A DNA stretch of 64,000 nucleotides from Chamaea fasciata (GCA_029207755.1 JARCOQ010000026.1:1175001-1239000), one strand, 5' to 3'; positions 38,251 to 51,667 are shown, counted from the stretch's first letter. The notes: a model not told the origin generated them from the letters alone. A program made the numbers and translations.

Positions 38251-41200
38251 CGAGCCATTGCGCCGAGTTCTCTCAAAGGAGACAGCAAAAGCCATGTCTG
38301 AGCTGGGCCCGCTCTGGAGCCTGGGCCCTGCTGCACGTTCAGGGCTGGGACTGAGCTTAGAAACAAAATGACGGCTGTGCCCTGAGCGGTGACACTGGAC
38401 GTGGGGGCTGTGAGCGGATCCCCGCCTTGCCAGCTCAGGGAGCACCAGGTACCTCAAGCAGAACAGCACCACTCGGTGCCATGTCCCGAAAACAAACAGC
38501 ACTCACCACAGTGAGTGCGGAGCTGAAGGGTGAAAACCTCAGCCACGCCAAGGGTTTTCACTCAAAGCACAGCCAGGGTTCGTTACTGGAGCAAATCAAG
38601 GGATATCTGGAACTATTTAGGGGTTAGAGATGTGCCAGGTCCAAAATTCCTCCTCTTGGGCATAAACCAGCACAAGGGAATAAGAAATGCCATCAAACAA
38701 AACATCCATCAACAGCAGTGCTTCCCGGGGTCTTTTTAAACAAAACAGGGAAATGAAAAGCAGGAGTGACTGCTGATTTTCTGAAGGGAATACTGCATTA
38801 ATTTGCCTTTATCTTACACATCCCATTTCAAATGAAAGCTGCTCTTGTGTTCACATGTTTCCTGCATCTCCATATTCAGTGTTGCTATCTTTGGATGTTC
38901 TTCTTAGGCTTCAAGATTTCCTTATAAACACCACAGGAAAGGGACCTCAAACTGGAGGAAAAAAAAAAAAAGAGAGATATAAGTCTCAGTCAAAAGGATT
39001 TCAGTATAACCAAGTGAGTAACAAAAATGTTTGGAGTTTATGAGTTTGGGGTTTTTTTTGCCATTGATAATGATCCTGTTCTGCTGTAAGAATAGCAACC
39101 AAGTTTAGATCAAGGTCATTAAGTTCACTTTGTAATCACAGCTGGTAACAGAAGGAGGAATGCTAATGCAATATTAGTGGTTTAAGCCTGGAAATGACTC
39201 CAGATAGATCACCTCAGTGGTGCCACCTCCCCATCTCCCACCCACCAGCTCTGGCCCTGCTTCTCCCGAGTTTTTTGAGCCCTCCAGGACACACACGTTG
39301 CATTCCTTCAGGCGCACACTCCAAGCGCTCGGTGGAGTCAATCCCTGCGCGGGTGACCCCTCTCTCTGCCCGCCCTTTGCCTCCCTGCCCGCGGATCCCG
39401 GATTTTCGGGAATTGCCTCCTCCTTCCACCAGCAGAGGGAAGCAGAAAGATGCGGTGAAGCCGCAGCGCTTCCCCAGCCGCGCTCCTTTTCAAGCCCGGC
39501 CAACGCTCGCAGCTGCCAAGGGCCTCCTGGGCTTTCTGGATGCACCTTCCCGGCTGCTTCCTCAGCTGGGGGGAGGAGGATGCCCTTCCACAGCCTCCTG
39601 CTGTCTGGGGACTACGTGGTAACCCCAGACCTCCCAAAATTACGTACATGAAGGGTTTCTGAAGCTCTGTACCGGGTATGTAAAGTAGGGAAATCAAGGA
39701 AGTGTTTGGCATCTTCCCCTCTTTCTTCTCCTGCCTTTGGCATCTTCTCTTTCTTCTCCTTCCTTTGATCTCTTGCTCCTCGCTTGTCTCTCCCATCTCA
39801 GTGATATCAGGAGTGCATTATCTCGGGGCTGAATAACAGCAATCAAGGACGTAAAGGACAAAAAAAAAAAAAAAAAAGATGAGGGGAAAACGATCAAGGT
39901 GGAGAAGTTGCTTAAAGACTTTCTGTAGGCGCCATCAGTCTGCCTGGTCAGCTTCCAGCAGTGCCAGCTGACCTGATGCTGAGCTGTGACTAAAGCAGAG
40001 CAGGCAGAGTCTGCAGGGAGCTTCCCAAAGCACTCCCTTCCCTTTGAGAATTTCCTGCTTGAAGGGCAGAGCGGGCAGGAGGCCAAACCACAAACTACAC
40101 AAGGGCTTGGCTGCTTCTCTCCTCGGCTTCATCCCTGGAGAAGAGTTCCTGCAGCAGGTCAGGAGGGGAAGCACTGGAGCCACCAGCACCTGAGCTTTTG
40201 GGGGCTGCTGACTCGGCTTCCCCCACCTGAAGGAGTTGGCTGTGTCCCATTCCGGAGCACATTCCTTGGGTCAGGGATAAATGCCAGGACGGGAAGTTGC
40301 CCACTTGTTATTTAGACAATGGAAAGAGCTTGTTTGCCTCTCAGTGCCTGACCTACAACACCCAGCAGGTGACTTGACCCACTTGTGTCACTCTGCCAGT
40401 TCCCCCCTGCCTGCACACATCCCTGCAGGACCCGGGAGTTCTCCTCTGGATTCCCCTCCCAGCACAGTGCCCCTCGCATCACCCGAACACAATTCCAGGG
40501 GCTCTGAGGGCGCTCAGCAGGAGCTCGGTCTCCAGGGGTGTGGAGGTGCCTAATCTCCAATTACCCTCAGCAGCACCCAGGTGAGGATGGATGTGCCAAA
40601 CCCAGAGCTGGATGCACAGGATGGGAGAAGGGCTCCAGAGCCTTTCCCCGGCACGTGCTGCCCTGGAAGTGCTGGTCAGGAACGTGCTGCCTCAGCAGGA
40701 GCTGTCCTGGCTGGGCAGGGATTGCATCCAGCCCTCCCAGGCTGGGCAGCAGCAGCCAAGCCTGGCAGCACCAGGGCACAAGGAGCTTGCAGATGCAGTT
40801 CTTTATCAGCTGCTCTGGAAACCTGCTGCAATTTTAATAATCGGCTCCAGCAGAATTGGGCAGGTCCTGCTTCCCTCAGCACATCCCCGCTGGCCACAGA
40901 GCACGGGCTGGACAACCTCAGGCACATGGCAGGGCCACGTGGGGATGGACCCCGTGGCCAGGCCAGTGCAGGCTCAGTCCTGGTTCTGCTTCTGCTTGTT
41001 GATAAGGAACAGCTGGCTCAGGATCCCTGCAGATGAACCCTCAGACCACATCTTCAGAAATCTCCTGTAATTTTGGAGCAGCCCAGGTCAGAGCAGCTCT
41101 GCTGAAATCCACGGAGTTGCATCACGCGCCTCAAATTTTCGTGTGTCCTGAAGCGTTTTCCTGCAAACCAAAACAGGTGGAAAACATGATTTGTGCTCAG

Positions 41201-42580
41201 CTGCTTGGTAACTCAGGGGGCACGTTTACAGGAGAGGCTGAATCCACCAGAAAACAGATTCCTTGGGGTGTGATTCCTTGCAAAGCTCTCCCAGTTTTCA
41301 TGGAATGGCCCGTATTTGGGGTTTGTTATTTTTAGCACCATAGTAGCACCGTTCCACTTGTCCATGCATGCAGCCAGGAACAGCTCAGCTGAGGGAGGAA
41401 AGCGCAGAGCAGGAAGAGTTCCCCATGAGCTCAGTGTAAATCAGCACCTTCTGCAGCAGCCAGCACCGCCTGCCCACTCTGCCCCTCAGCCTTTTGTGAG
41501 GCCAGGCAGAGCAGGAGCCTCCATTCCCCTGCCAGCCATTCCTGCTTGTTCCTCGGGGGGTTTGAGTCACTCCAGGGTTGCTGCTGCTGTGGCCAGGCAC
41601 AGGTTCCATCTGGATGGGGTTTTGAATCAGCCCTTGGCTCATCCATTCCCCCTCTTCGAGCCTGGCATCTTCCCTGCTCTATTCAAACACAGTTAAATCC
41701 CTTCACCCTGGTGTCTGTATGAGTGGAATTATGTCCCAACTGCTTCATTTTCCCCTCCACTGCCCATTGCCTTGTTCTTCAATCCCAGGCCTCTCCCTGT
41801 CCTCTTTGCCATTTGGGGAGGGGGCATCAGCTCACTGCCAGAACCCAACTCTCCAGTCACCAGAACAGGAACCAAGGCACCCTCAGAGCATTTTCCATTG
41901 GCAGCTGGCAGACAAGACAATTAATGAGGCTCGCACAATGTTCCTAAAGACCAGGAACTTCAGCTCTTCCCATCCTACACACTGGAATAATTTCACATTT
42001 GAGTTAGTACAAAGCTGTTTCTTTTATCCTCTATGGTCCCAGACCTTCCGATTCCCACTGGGATTGGCAGAAGTGGGACACGAAGGGCACACAACCCTTC
42101 TTGGGACCACATCTGAAAAGCTGCAGGGATCACGTACAGCACAGGCAGGGCTGGATTTATTTGGCTCTATAAATAGAATCCTGCCCAGTCCTCTTTTTGA
42201 GAAGCCCAAGAAAAGAAGAGAGGCAGGAAAGGTGTGGTACTGCAAATAAAGCGTTCTGCCCACATGCTGCATTAATTAGGCCCAGCTCAGAAGTTACAGG
42301 GGAGATTTTAAATGTGCTGTGGCTCCCAGTCTGTACAAATTGCCCTGTAGACAGCAGAGAAATTTGATCTTCCTCATCCCCAGAATCACTCAGCTTTCCA
42401 TGCAACAGGAGGCTTGCATTGAAGGATTAAAAATCTAAACTCTGAAGGCACAGTTAAAATTAAAGCATGAAACCCGTGTGACTTGGAAAGCAATACAGGA
42501 ATTACAGCAATAGCAGCACTGGTGGTGCTGGAGTGGTGGGTTTGGTTCTGGCCACTCGAACTCTGAAAAAGGCCCTGGCA
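38251..42580. other. NIPAL3-GRHL3 intergenic stretch, left part
   Basis: No coding exon was recognised on either strand. It holds an A-run at about 39860-39880 and a pyrimidine-rich tract at 39715-39780. STPG1, expected here by human synteny, was sought through SHIPPO-like PGPGxY motifs on + and not found. Confidence 0.55.
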
Positions 42581-42702
42581 GGTGACACCTGGGGACACTG
42601 CTGGGCTCAGGTGACACCTGGGACACTGCTGGGCTCAGGGGCTGCAGGGTCACACCTGGGGACACAGCTGGGCTCAGGTCACACCTGGGGACACCGCTGG
42701 GG
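42581..42702. repeat. Minisatellite, about four copies of a roughly 30-bp unit
   Basis: Repeated blocks of cacacctggggacac and gctgggctcagg are separated by short variable spacers. The copies differ by small indels. Confidence 0.8.
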
Positions 42703-45700
42703 AGCTGTGCCAGTTCCTCCAGCTCAGCACCTGCCTTGAGGTTGAGTTCCTCAAGTCCTGCTGATTCACCCTTGTGCAAGTCACTTGCCCGCTGTGTGCC
42801 TGCTGCCCGGCCCTGCAGGGTGCCCGGGCTGCGCAGGGTGTTGTAAGCCTTCCTCCACAGGAACTCGGGGTGTTTGGAGATTGGGAGCTGTTAACAGAAC
42901 ACCAGTGTCATTACCCATTATCAGATGGTCTGTAATAACATACACACGCCTCCTGGGCTGCTTTGGCCCGTTTGTGGCGCCTTCTGTGGCTCTGATTCCT
43001 TTGGGATTGTTTGGTTATTTCTAGAGAGAGTTGTTGGGTTTTTCCCCAGTTTTGAGCCATTCCTCGGTGAGTTGTCCCCTCTCAGGCTGCTCCAGAGCGT
43101 CTGATGACTTCATGGAGCTGCTTAACACCGACTGAAGACACAACTTAATCAGCTTAATAAGCTGCCACTCATCACCTGAGACACCTTAAGTGCGGCATGC
43201 ACGCTCCTGGAGCAATCCGTGCTTTCCCAGTCACTTGATGGCATTTATACATCAGCTGAGGCGTTTTACCTCCCAGTTTGGGTGTGCAGAGAGCACAGGG
43301 AGCTCTGCTGCCACAGTCCTGCTCCCTCACACAGCCCCTGCACTGGGCTCTGAACTCTGCTGCGGTGACTCAGGCTGAGCACCTGCCCCGGCATGTTCTC
43401 TGTGGATTAAACTGGTTTGCAGGCCATAATTATTTTCTCTATCACGGTATAATGGCTCTGCATCGTATTCATTTTAACATGGTAAGAATTTGCTTCTGGG
43501 AACGGCCTTCTTGAATTAATCACTGACTCATGATTTACTGGGGGAGATAATATCTAACCTACAAGAGGCAGAACAGGAAACTATCTATTTAAAAGATGGC
43601 AGGGGCTGATAATTTATGACTATGGACAAAGAGCTATCCCAAAAGAAGAAGGGGGACAGATCCTGCAGTTTCGTGGTCACTGCTCTCGCTCAGCAGAAAG
43701 GAGCTTTTGTGCCATCACTGGAGGATCTGGTCTTGAGTGACAGATTAAAATTGAGGGGGTAAAATGGGAGTGAGAAACAAGGAAAAAGCGTCCAAGCAGA
43801 CCTCAAAGCCATCCTCAGCTCTGGGACCAAGCCCTTTTTCCTTCTGAAACTCACCATTTCTGCAAGCAAAGCAATACCACTTTTGCCCCGGCAGTGTTTG
43901 TGGCTCGAACCACAAAAGGATTTAATTTGGAAAAATTTGGGAAATTCTCCACATCCGTGAGCCTGGAGCTGGGAGGGAGGATGGTGCTGCTGCCCTTGGC
44001 TCTGCTCCCCCGTGGAGCACCTTCACACACAAATCCAGAGCTTCTTAGGGCATGCTGGACTGAAGTGTCACTTCCATGAGCTCTGGGAAGGTCCCTTTGA
44101 ACCTCTGCTGGGAGAACCATCCAGAAACCACCCTGGGGCTCTGGAGGAGCTGTAAGGAATCACCAGAACACCCCACAACACTGGAAATGCCAGAGGCTTC
44201 AGGAGAAGCCACGCTGGTGCACAACGTAGCTCCAAACAATGTCCTGGCCCTTTGGCCGCTGAGGGTGAGACCCGGGGTGAGGGCACAGAGTTTATCTGGC
44301 AGCTGACACAGCTGGGAGCTCTCCTGTTTGATCCCCTGAAATGGCTAACGGTGCCTTTGTTGCTGTGCTCAGGACTGAGCTCAGAGCTGCCTTATCAGTG
44401 TCCCTGGAAATCAGCTCTGCCCAGCACTTCTCCAGTGCAGCAGCAGCAGCTTCCCCACACAGCCCTGGCACACCAGTTCTTTTCCTTTCCCACATTCCCT
44501 GCTGGGTGCACTCTCCTTCCTCAGTGCCTGGGCTGCAATTTGCATCCCTTTCCTGTTTGTCTTGTAGCTCATCCCAACGTGGGTCCCCTCACCAAGGGAA
44601 TGACATCTTCCTTCCAGTCAAAGAGCTCCCACCTCACAAGGAACAACGGATTTACTCCAGAGTCTGCAGCCTCAGTCGCACAAACCCACCAGGGAAGCAA
44701 AGAAAACTCCTCCCAGGTGAGTGCAGCCTGGAAGACACCCCACTGCCATGGGATACGTGAAAATCCACCACAGGAGGGTGGTCCCAGAGTGTCCCACCGT
44801 GTCCTGTTGTCCCCAGGAAGTGGCTGGGAGGTGGCAGTGCCTGGAAGGGCAGTGTGGGTAGGGAACAGCCTGGAGCAGTGGATCAGGGCCCTTTATCAGC
44901 TCATCTCCCAGACATTTACAAACAATAATTAAACCCTGCACCACCCCGGGATGTGGGGGCCACTTCTTATCCCCACTGCATGGAGCAAGAAGCCAAAGCA
45001 CAGCTGACCTGGAGAAGGTTCCACAAATCCCAGGCAGAGGCTTTAGGCTGGGCTGGTTTTGTCCCTGAACTCTCCCCAGGGGAACGCTGAGGGTGAAGCC
45101 CCAAATCTGGGGGCTCAGACACTCATGTCTGCGCAGCATCCCAAGGCAGCTGGTGGATAAACCTGGCCATTTCCCCAGCCCCTGCTGCCATGGGAGCTGG
45201 AGAGAGGCTTGTAAAAGTTCCTCCTGGAAGGCAGAACTGCCGTTCCCAGGTGTTCCATCCTGCCACCATTCCAGAGGGATGAAAAGGCAGGAACAGAAAC
45301 TCCCTTCTCCCAAGCCCTCCCACCCTTGGGATCCTCATGGGACGTCAAATAAATCCGTCAGCAGATCGTTCAAAAGCGTTTTTTGTCACCAGGCAGTGAC
45401 ATTGCCTGGCCTGAGATTAAGATCATCAATAAATTCCTGCCCGTGGAAAAGAATGAGCCCATGAGAAAGCCCAGGGCTCTCCTTACCCGACAGGGAAATC
45501 TTTACTACATCTCTCAGCAGCTGGATCTTGTGTCAGGGGTTGGGGGAAAAGGAAGCTGGGAGGGAAGCAATGCCAGGAGGGATTTGATAAGGACAGAGGG
45601 CTGGAGGAAAGGGCAAATTAAATACGAGGAGGGAAGATCCGCAGCCTGTGTTATCAGAAAACACACAAACACTCCACACCCAACTGCTGCTGGGGTTAGA

Positions 45701-48700
45701 GCCTGCTCCCTCTGCTGTTCCAGGCACTGGGAGAGCAGGAGGGGCTCCCAGCTGGAGCCCTTTGGCATCACTGTCCTGCTCCAGCAGTGCCTGGAGAGGG
45801 GAGCAGCTGGGCAAATCCAGGTATTCCGCAATAAACATCGCAGGCTGTCCAGAGCACTTCCATTTCCCAGAGATTCTGGCCTGGAAACATCACCCTGAGG
45901 CCCCCGCAGCAGCTCTGCAGTCCTCGCTACCAGCTCCACGTCCAGCTTGGCTGGCTCATCTTTTGCAATATTATTTTTAAAGGTAAGGTTGGAAAAATAA
46001 AAGCATGTTTGCAGTGTAAATGCCATTAAAGCATCACTGAGTGTCAGGGCTTTGGACAAACAGGTTCTGTGAGTTCTGTGTGTGTGTAAAACTCCCAGCG
46101 CTCTGGCTGTTGGTACAACACATTCCAGCTGCAGAATTCCTCTCTTTGATGGGAAGAGGGGAGCACCTGCAGGGGACAGAGCCCGGCTCATCCAGGGCGG
46201 AGCTCTGGGCGCCTGTGGGATCCCTCGGTGCCCGTTGTTGCCAGGCTCAACTAACATGATTTCTTCAGTTAATCGCACTCGTTTCTTGCCCTGTTTGTTC
46301 CTTCTAAGAGCCCCAGGTCCTCCTGGGAGGTTGTGAAGGGCCGGGAGAGCAGACAGGAGCAGTTCCTGCTGTGTTTCCCAGCGGCTGAACTCACCCAGCT
46401 GCAGATTTTGTCCCAACCACAGACACCGAGGGGGCACCCTGGTGACACTGGTCTGTCCTGAGCTCCTGTGCCAGCACTAAGGGGGAAAAATGGGCTTTTC
46501 TGGAGCCACATGCAGCTCCTGTGCCAGGCTGGCAGCTCCCAGAGCAGCTCCCGGCTCAGCTGGGATCCCCTGCAGCAAATCCTGCCTGGCTCACTTAGAG
46601 GAGCACGGCCACAAATTACCTAAAGAGGAAGGGGATGGAAAGAAATACCTTCTGCAGGTTGAGGAGAAATCCCCCTTTCATTTTCATCAGTCTTTTATAG
46701 CAACTGGATCCAAACCCCTGCAGCGCCACAGCAGTGCACAAACACCCAGAGCTGCTCTGGGCTGTGCCCCAAAGGACAGAGCTACAGAGAGCAAAATCAC
46801 CGGGGCTGGCACAGAGCAGCAGCTTTACCGAAGGCTGGTTACTCAGCAGTTCATGCCTGGGCTGCCTCAGAGCTGGGGCTCAGCATTCCCGGGACTCCCA
46901 GGCAAAAGTGCAGCCGAGGCAGCCCTCGGCTCACTGAGGTAAATCCCGAATCCCTGCACCCTGACTGTGAGCACTGAGCTCTGATTCTGGGGCCGCTTCC
47001 CAGCTGATGATTCCAGCACGTTCCCACAGCTCTGGGGGTTCCAGTGCCCAACTCGGCCAAAATTTCATTCTAAAAATCCGAGACACTACCGAGAACCCTC
47101 AGCAGGTTCATTAAGGCTTTGCACGCTCATTAACAGATGCAGGCAGGGATTGATTTCCCTGGCTTTAATCCTCTCCTGCCATGGCCAGCACAGCACCAGG
47201 GCACCTCCGGACACGGCGTGTGGGTGTCCTGACAAAACACAGGATGCTGTTTTTCCCTTCGCAGCCCTGCAGAGCCACACCGCACACCGAGCTCCTCAGC
47301 TGCCTGCCTGATGATGCAAGGAGTGAATAAGCACGAATAAAGACACAGAAACTGGGTGTTGTTTGTAGAAGTGAGGAGCGGAGCCCTCCACCCAGCGCTG
47401 GGGATACCAGAGCTCTTGCACAACTCAGCTCTCAGCCTGCTGCTCCTTTTCATGCATCTCTGTCTCTGTGGGCACTTTTTCCCCAGGAGCTCCCGGGCAG
47501 TTCTCCTTCCTCCCAGCCTGTGAGCAGCAGAGCTGGGATGCCGGAGTGGGATTCCTGCGTCAGGATTTCCCTCAGACTCAGCACACCACGAGCAGGCCTG
47601 TGCCGGCCTGCCAGGGCTGCCTCACGGGCAGTTCATTAGTGCTGCTCGGTTCTAAGAATTGGAAGATGATCATTAACTAAAATTGGTTTGAAAGCTTCCA
47701 GTTTTGTAGATGTTGGGTAATTAAAACGACCAATGGGCTGCTGTGTGTTTTCGTCTGAGAGCTCCCAGTGCTGGAGGCTGGGAAGTCACCCTGGAGGGGA
47801 GTCAGCCCTGACCAGGGTGGGGAGAAGGGAGAAGGGCAGGGGCAGATCCTGCTGGCTCCGCACGAGTCCTGACACCCCCCTGCCAGCCCCAGCTCCCAGA
47901 GCAGCTCAGGTGAGCATTTCTGAGCACACAGCAGGGTCCTGGCAGCTCCCGAGGGAGCCCTTTGCAAACACTCGGCGCTTTCACACGACCTTTGGTGCTC
48001 GGGGTGAAAATCGCCTTCATCGCTCCTATCTCAATCTTCAAAAGGAGCTGGTGGGCTCCGGGCGAGGAGTCAGGAATGCTCTCGCATATTTGGGAGCTCT
48101 GCTTTACGCAACCTCGCAGCAACTCGCCTTGGCTGGAAGGGATGAGCGATACTGAGCCAGTCAGCAAAACACCCACCTCGGCGGGCAGGGCCGGGGACTC
48201 TGCCCCGGCAGCGCTTCCCTGCACGCACAGACACCGGGACTGCAGCCCCGGCACGGCCGGGACAGAAACCGCGGCCGGTTCTCTGCCTTCGTCGCACCCC
48301 CAGAGGGGGCAGTCATCCCCACAGTGCAGACCCGGGGAGCTGCAGCCCGGGTGGGGCTCACCCTGCAAAACACAGCATGGGTTTGTGGGAAAGGGAAAGC
48401 CATAAAATCCAGCAAAATTCATCTTCCTTCTGCTGGGAACGTCAAGTTAAAGCTGAGATGGCTTTTGCTGTTGTAAAGCAGGAGCAGCGCTGCTGGAGTC
48501 CCGAGGCTCAGATGGGTAAATGTTTATCTGGCAGGAAGACAACCCCCAGCTCAGACTTCCAGAGCAACTCACTGGGGGCTGAGAAGTCCCCAAACCAACT
48601 CCGTGTGCACACAACAGCCCTGCACAGCAGAGCCAACTGTCCCCACTGCCAGGGCTCCCCCAGGGCAGGGGGACACCTCTGTCCCTGCCCGAGCAGCTTC

Positions 48701-49200
48701 TGCTCGTCCCCATGGCCGGGCAGGCCAGGGCCACCCCGGCCGGGATGAGCCCTGGAGCCAGTCCTGCCCCGGAGCACAGCAGGGACAGGGACCTGCGGCT
48801 TTCAGCTGGTGACACCGAGCACTGGGGGAGTCCTGGTGGGGCTGGTTTTGACTGGAGCTGAAATTCTGCTGTAGGAGGATTCACAGAGTCAACACTGAAT
48901 CAGAGGCATCCTGCTGAAGAAGGAGTTTGTGAGCTGAAGGGAAGGAGCGCTGCAGAGATCCCAAAGGCTGATAAACCCTCAGCTTATCTGCACTTCATCT
49001 TAGAGGCCATCCTCAAACAGCGCTGAAGGAATAATGCTAAACTCACCCAGCTGACACACTGCAGCGTTTCCAAATCCTCTTCCCAGGGCTCTTTCCTCCC
49101 CACTCACAGGCCTCAGGTGCACCCTCACCATGGCCAGGAAAAGCAGAGGATGAAGAAGAGGGAGGAGGAAAGGCCCCGATTTTCATTGGTCAGAGGATTA
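42703..49200. other. NIPAL3-GRHL3 intergenic stretch, right part
   Basis: No recognised gene. Bases 43140-43660 form an AT-rich, repeat-free block unlike its surroundings. A 307-codon minus-strand open frame at 45514-46437 has no recognisable domain and is treated as a finding, not as a gene. Confidence 0.55.
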
Positions 49201-49269
49201 ATTAGAAAATGCAGGGCTCCCCTTGGCATTCGATGACCTAAATGGGAATTGCTTTTCAGTCCTTGAGCC

Positions 49270-49275
49270 TTTATT
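49270..49275 (-). terminator. Candidate poly(A) signal for GRHL3
   Basis: An AATAAA on the minus strand (TTTATT on +) lies about 650 bp past the stop codon and is the best-placed signal. Confidence 0.55.
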
Positions 49276-49702
49276 ACTACAGAATATCCAAAACAACACG
49301 ACCAACAACACAGTTAACAAAAGGAGTTCACGGAGAAATGTGAAGCAGCCTGTGTTTGAAATGCTCTGTGTCACCATACCGAGTCCAGTATAAAACAATG
49401 CACATTTATACACGTATAAAATACAAAAGGAACAACACAGAAATGTATAAACAAGGGCTGTGGAGGCCTCCGTGGTATGTACAGTCAGAGAAGTGGCGGG
49501 GAGGGTGGTGAGCAGGCAGTGTCCGTTCAGCAGGAGCTGGGGGAGCCCTGCAGGCTCTGCGGGGACGCCACGCCTGCGCTGGCATCGCTCCCTGCCAGGG
49601 CCACCAGCTCTGCCCCTGCCCGGGCCTGGCAGTGTCACTTTGTCACTTTGTCACTTCGTGTGCCCAGCTCTGAACGGCAGCTCAGGCCCGGCGCCAGAAG
49701 GG

Positions 49703-49750
49703 AATAAAATAGAATAATAATAAAAAATAATAATAATTATAATAATAAAC
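49703..49750. repeat. AAT-rich microsatellite in GRHL3 3' UTR
   Basis: Imperfect run of aataataat units on the plus strand, within the presumed 3' UTR. Confidence 0.8.
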
Positions 49751-49920
49751 TCAACAGAGCCAAGTTCCACGTTCACAGGATGATCTCACAGCAGTCTGCG
49801 GCCCCGCCCTGGGGCCGTGGGGGTTCAAGTCAAGGCAACAAGAGGGGGCACGGGGCTGAGTTCTGTGGGTCACACGTGCCAGCTCAGAGAGAAGTCCCAG
49901 GAAGTGCTGCCTGCAGCTCT

Positions 49921-50035
49921 TTAGAGCTCCTTGAGGATGATCTGGAACTTGTTCTCTGCCTCCACCATGTCCAGCAGAAAGGCCATGTGGTTGCTGTAGT
50001 GCTGGATGATGTTGTTGTCCATGTTCACCAGGATC
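49921..50035 (-). CDS. GRHL3: GRHL3 terminal coding exon
   Basis: Its first base completes Gly, then it encodes [20 protein letters not shown] through QIILKEL and TAA at 49923-49921. The acceptor is ctgtag. Confidence 0.97.
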
Positions 50036-50627
50036 CTACAGAGAAAAAGAACAGCTGGATCAGAGGCAGAACACGGAAAGCAGTTCACCTTCCCCAGCCT
50101 GAGGGGCTCAACCACTGCTAATTCATTCATTCATTCATTAAAGCCATGGCACAGCACAAGGGAAGATCCAGCCCAGAACAGTCTGGATCCAGTTCCAACC
50201 CTGGGAACTCTGTCACGGCACAGGAATTCCAGGGGGTGCTGGGACTCACTGCCCAGCCCCAGCCCAGGCCCCGGATCCCAGCTCTGGCCTCCACCAGGTG
50301 CCCCGCAGGAACTCTGGGGGGACCCAAAGGCTTCACCAGCAGAGCTGATCCCTTCCTCTCCAGCTGCCTCAGAGCAGGGAGCCAGAGAAGTCACCTGTGC
50401 CTCTGGTGCTGTGCTCCCGTCTGATTCCGAAACCACAACCAATCCCAGGGCTGTTGATCAGGGATCTGAGCCCTCGATTGTTTCTCAGGACCAAACCTCA
50501 CCACGATCCAGAATTGCTCATTATTGCTCCTGAGTCACGCTGGGGCCCAGTTCACCTGCTGAGCTCACCCCGTGCAAGGGCCATGCCTGGGGCAGGTCCT
50601 GCCCTGCTGCCAGGCCAGGCAGCCCCA

Positions 50628-50732
50628 CGGAGCCCCACAGAACCCCACAGAGCCCCACAGAGCCCCACGGAGCCCCAGGCAGCCCCACGGAGCCCCACGG
50701 AGCCCCACGGAGCCCCACAGAGCCCCACTGCC
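50628..50732. repeat. 10-bp tandem repeat in last GRHL3 intron
   Basis: About ten copies of agccccacgg or agccccacag, with two short irregular units. Nothing else was recognised in the intron (50036-51602). Confidence 0.9.
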
Positions 50733-51602
50733 TCTCAGCACGTGAACATCTGCCCCTCAAGCTGTAATTACCAGGAGGAGATTGTGTAGGATGGAGCAAT
50801 GGGATAAAATGATTGAAAAGCAAATCTGGGGGAGCAGGAAGCTGGGCCTGGCCCTGCCAGCAGCCAGAGTGGAAATATCTCCCATCTCCCCACAGAAGGA
50901 GCTGCTGGCATGGGTCACGTCCAGCCTTCATTAAACCAGGTGTCAAAATTAGTTATTTAATCTAATTCCCAGGCGTGGCCTTTCCTTTTCATGAGATAGC
51001 TCTGTGCTCCTCCTGCCTGGTTTCCCTCCCAGTCGTCACTTGCTGCTTATCAGATCAAGGCACTGACAAAACCAAAGCCAAAGCCAGGGAGGTGGCCTCT
51101 CCCCTGAAGCCACCAGTGCTGGGCTTTTCCTCTGGGGAGAAAATTCCCATTTCTGGGGCTAAAGGATGAGCAGCATCAGCAACAGGTGGAAGAATCCCTG
51201 ACAAATTCAGATGTTCCCTGTGGCCCATCCCTCATCCTGAGCCAGGGACAGTCCAGCATTTTCTGGAGAAGCAAACACTGATCCCTCTCTGATAAGTTCT
51301 CCATAACCTCAGGCTTTTAGACTGAGACACAAGGGATCACCATTAAACTCCCCAAACAGTTCCACCTTCACCCAACTTCCTTTCCTTGGCAGACTTTACC
51401 CTCCAAACAAATCTAATACAAACAAGCATTATCCCAAATCTTTAAAGGCCAGAAAGATCTGAGTTTTATATGCTCCAAATAGCAGAGCCTGACGTGGCTC
51501 TGCCTTTTATTATCTTGTTAAAATGCTCTTGGAGCCAACGGCAGGGGCTGGAGAGGACAGGTTTGGGGGCACAGCATAAAAGCAGATGAGAGATTAGCTT
51601 AC

Positions 51603-51667
51603 CCTCTTTTGCACTTTTTGTAGACTTTATAAATGCTTTCTTCAGGAAGCCCATATTTTTCTGAAAT
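51603..51667 (-). CDS. GRHL3: GRHL3 coding exon ISEKYG
   Basis: This 65-bp exon encodes [20 protein letters not shown] then R, ending GG|gtaagc. The acceptor is ctcacag. It is part of the dimerisation region. Confidence 0.96.

Noticed and set aside
44252..45313. 226-codon plus and 213-codon minus open frames
   Set aside because: Intergenic, partly overlapping on opposite strands, low-information translations with no recognised motif.
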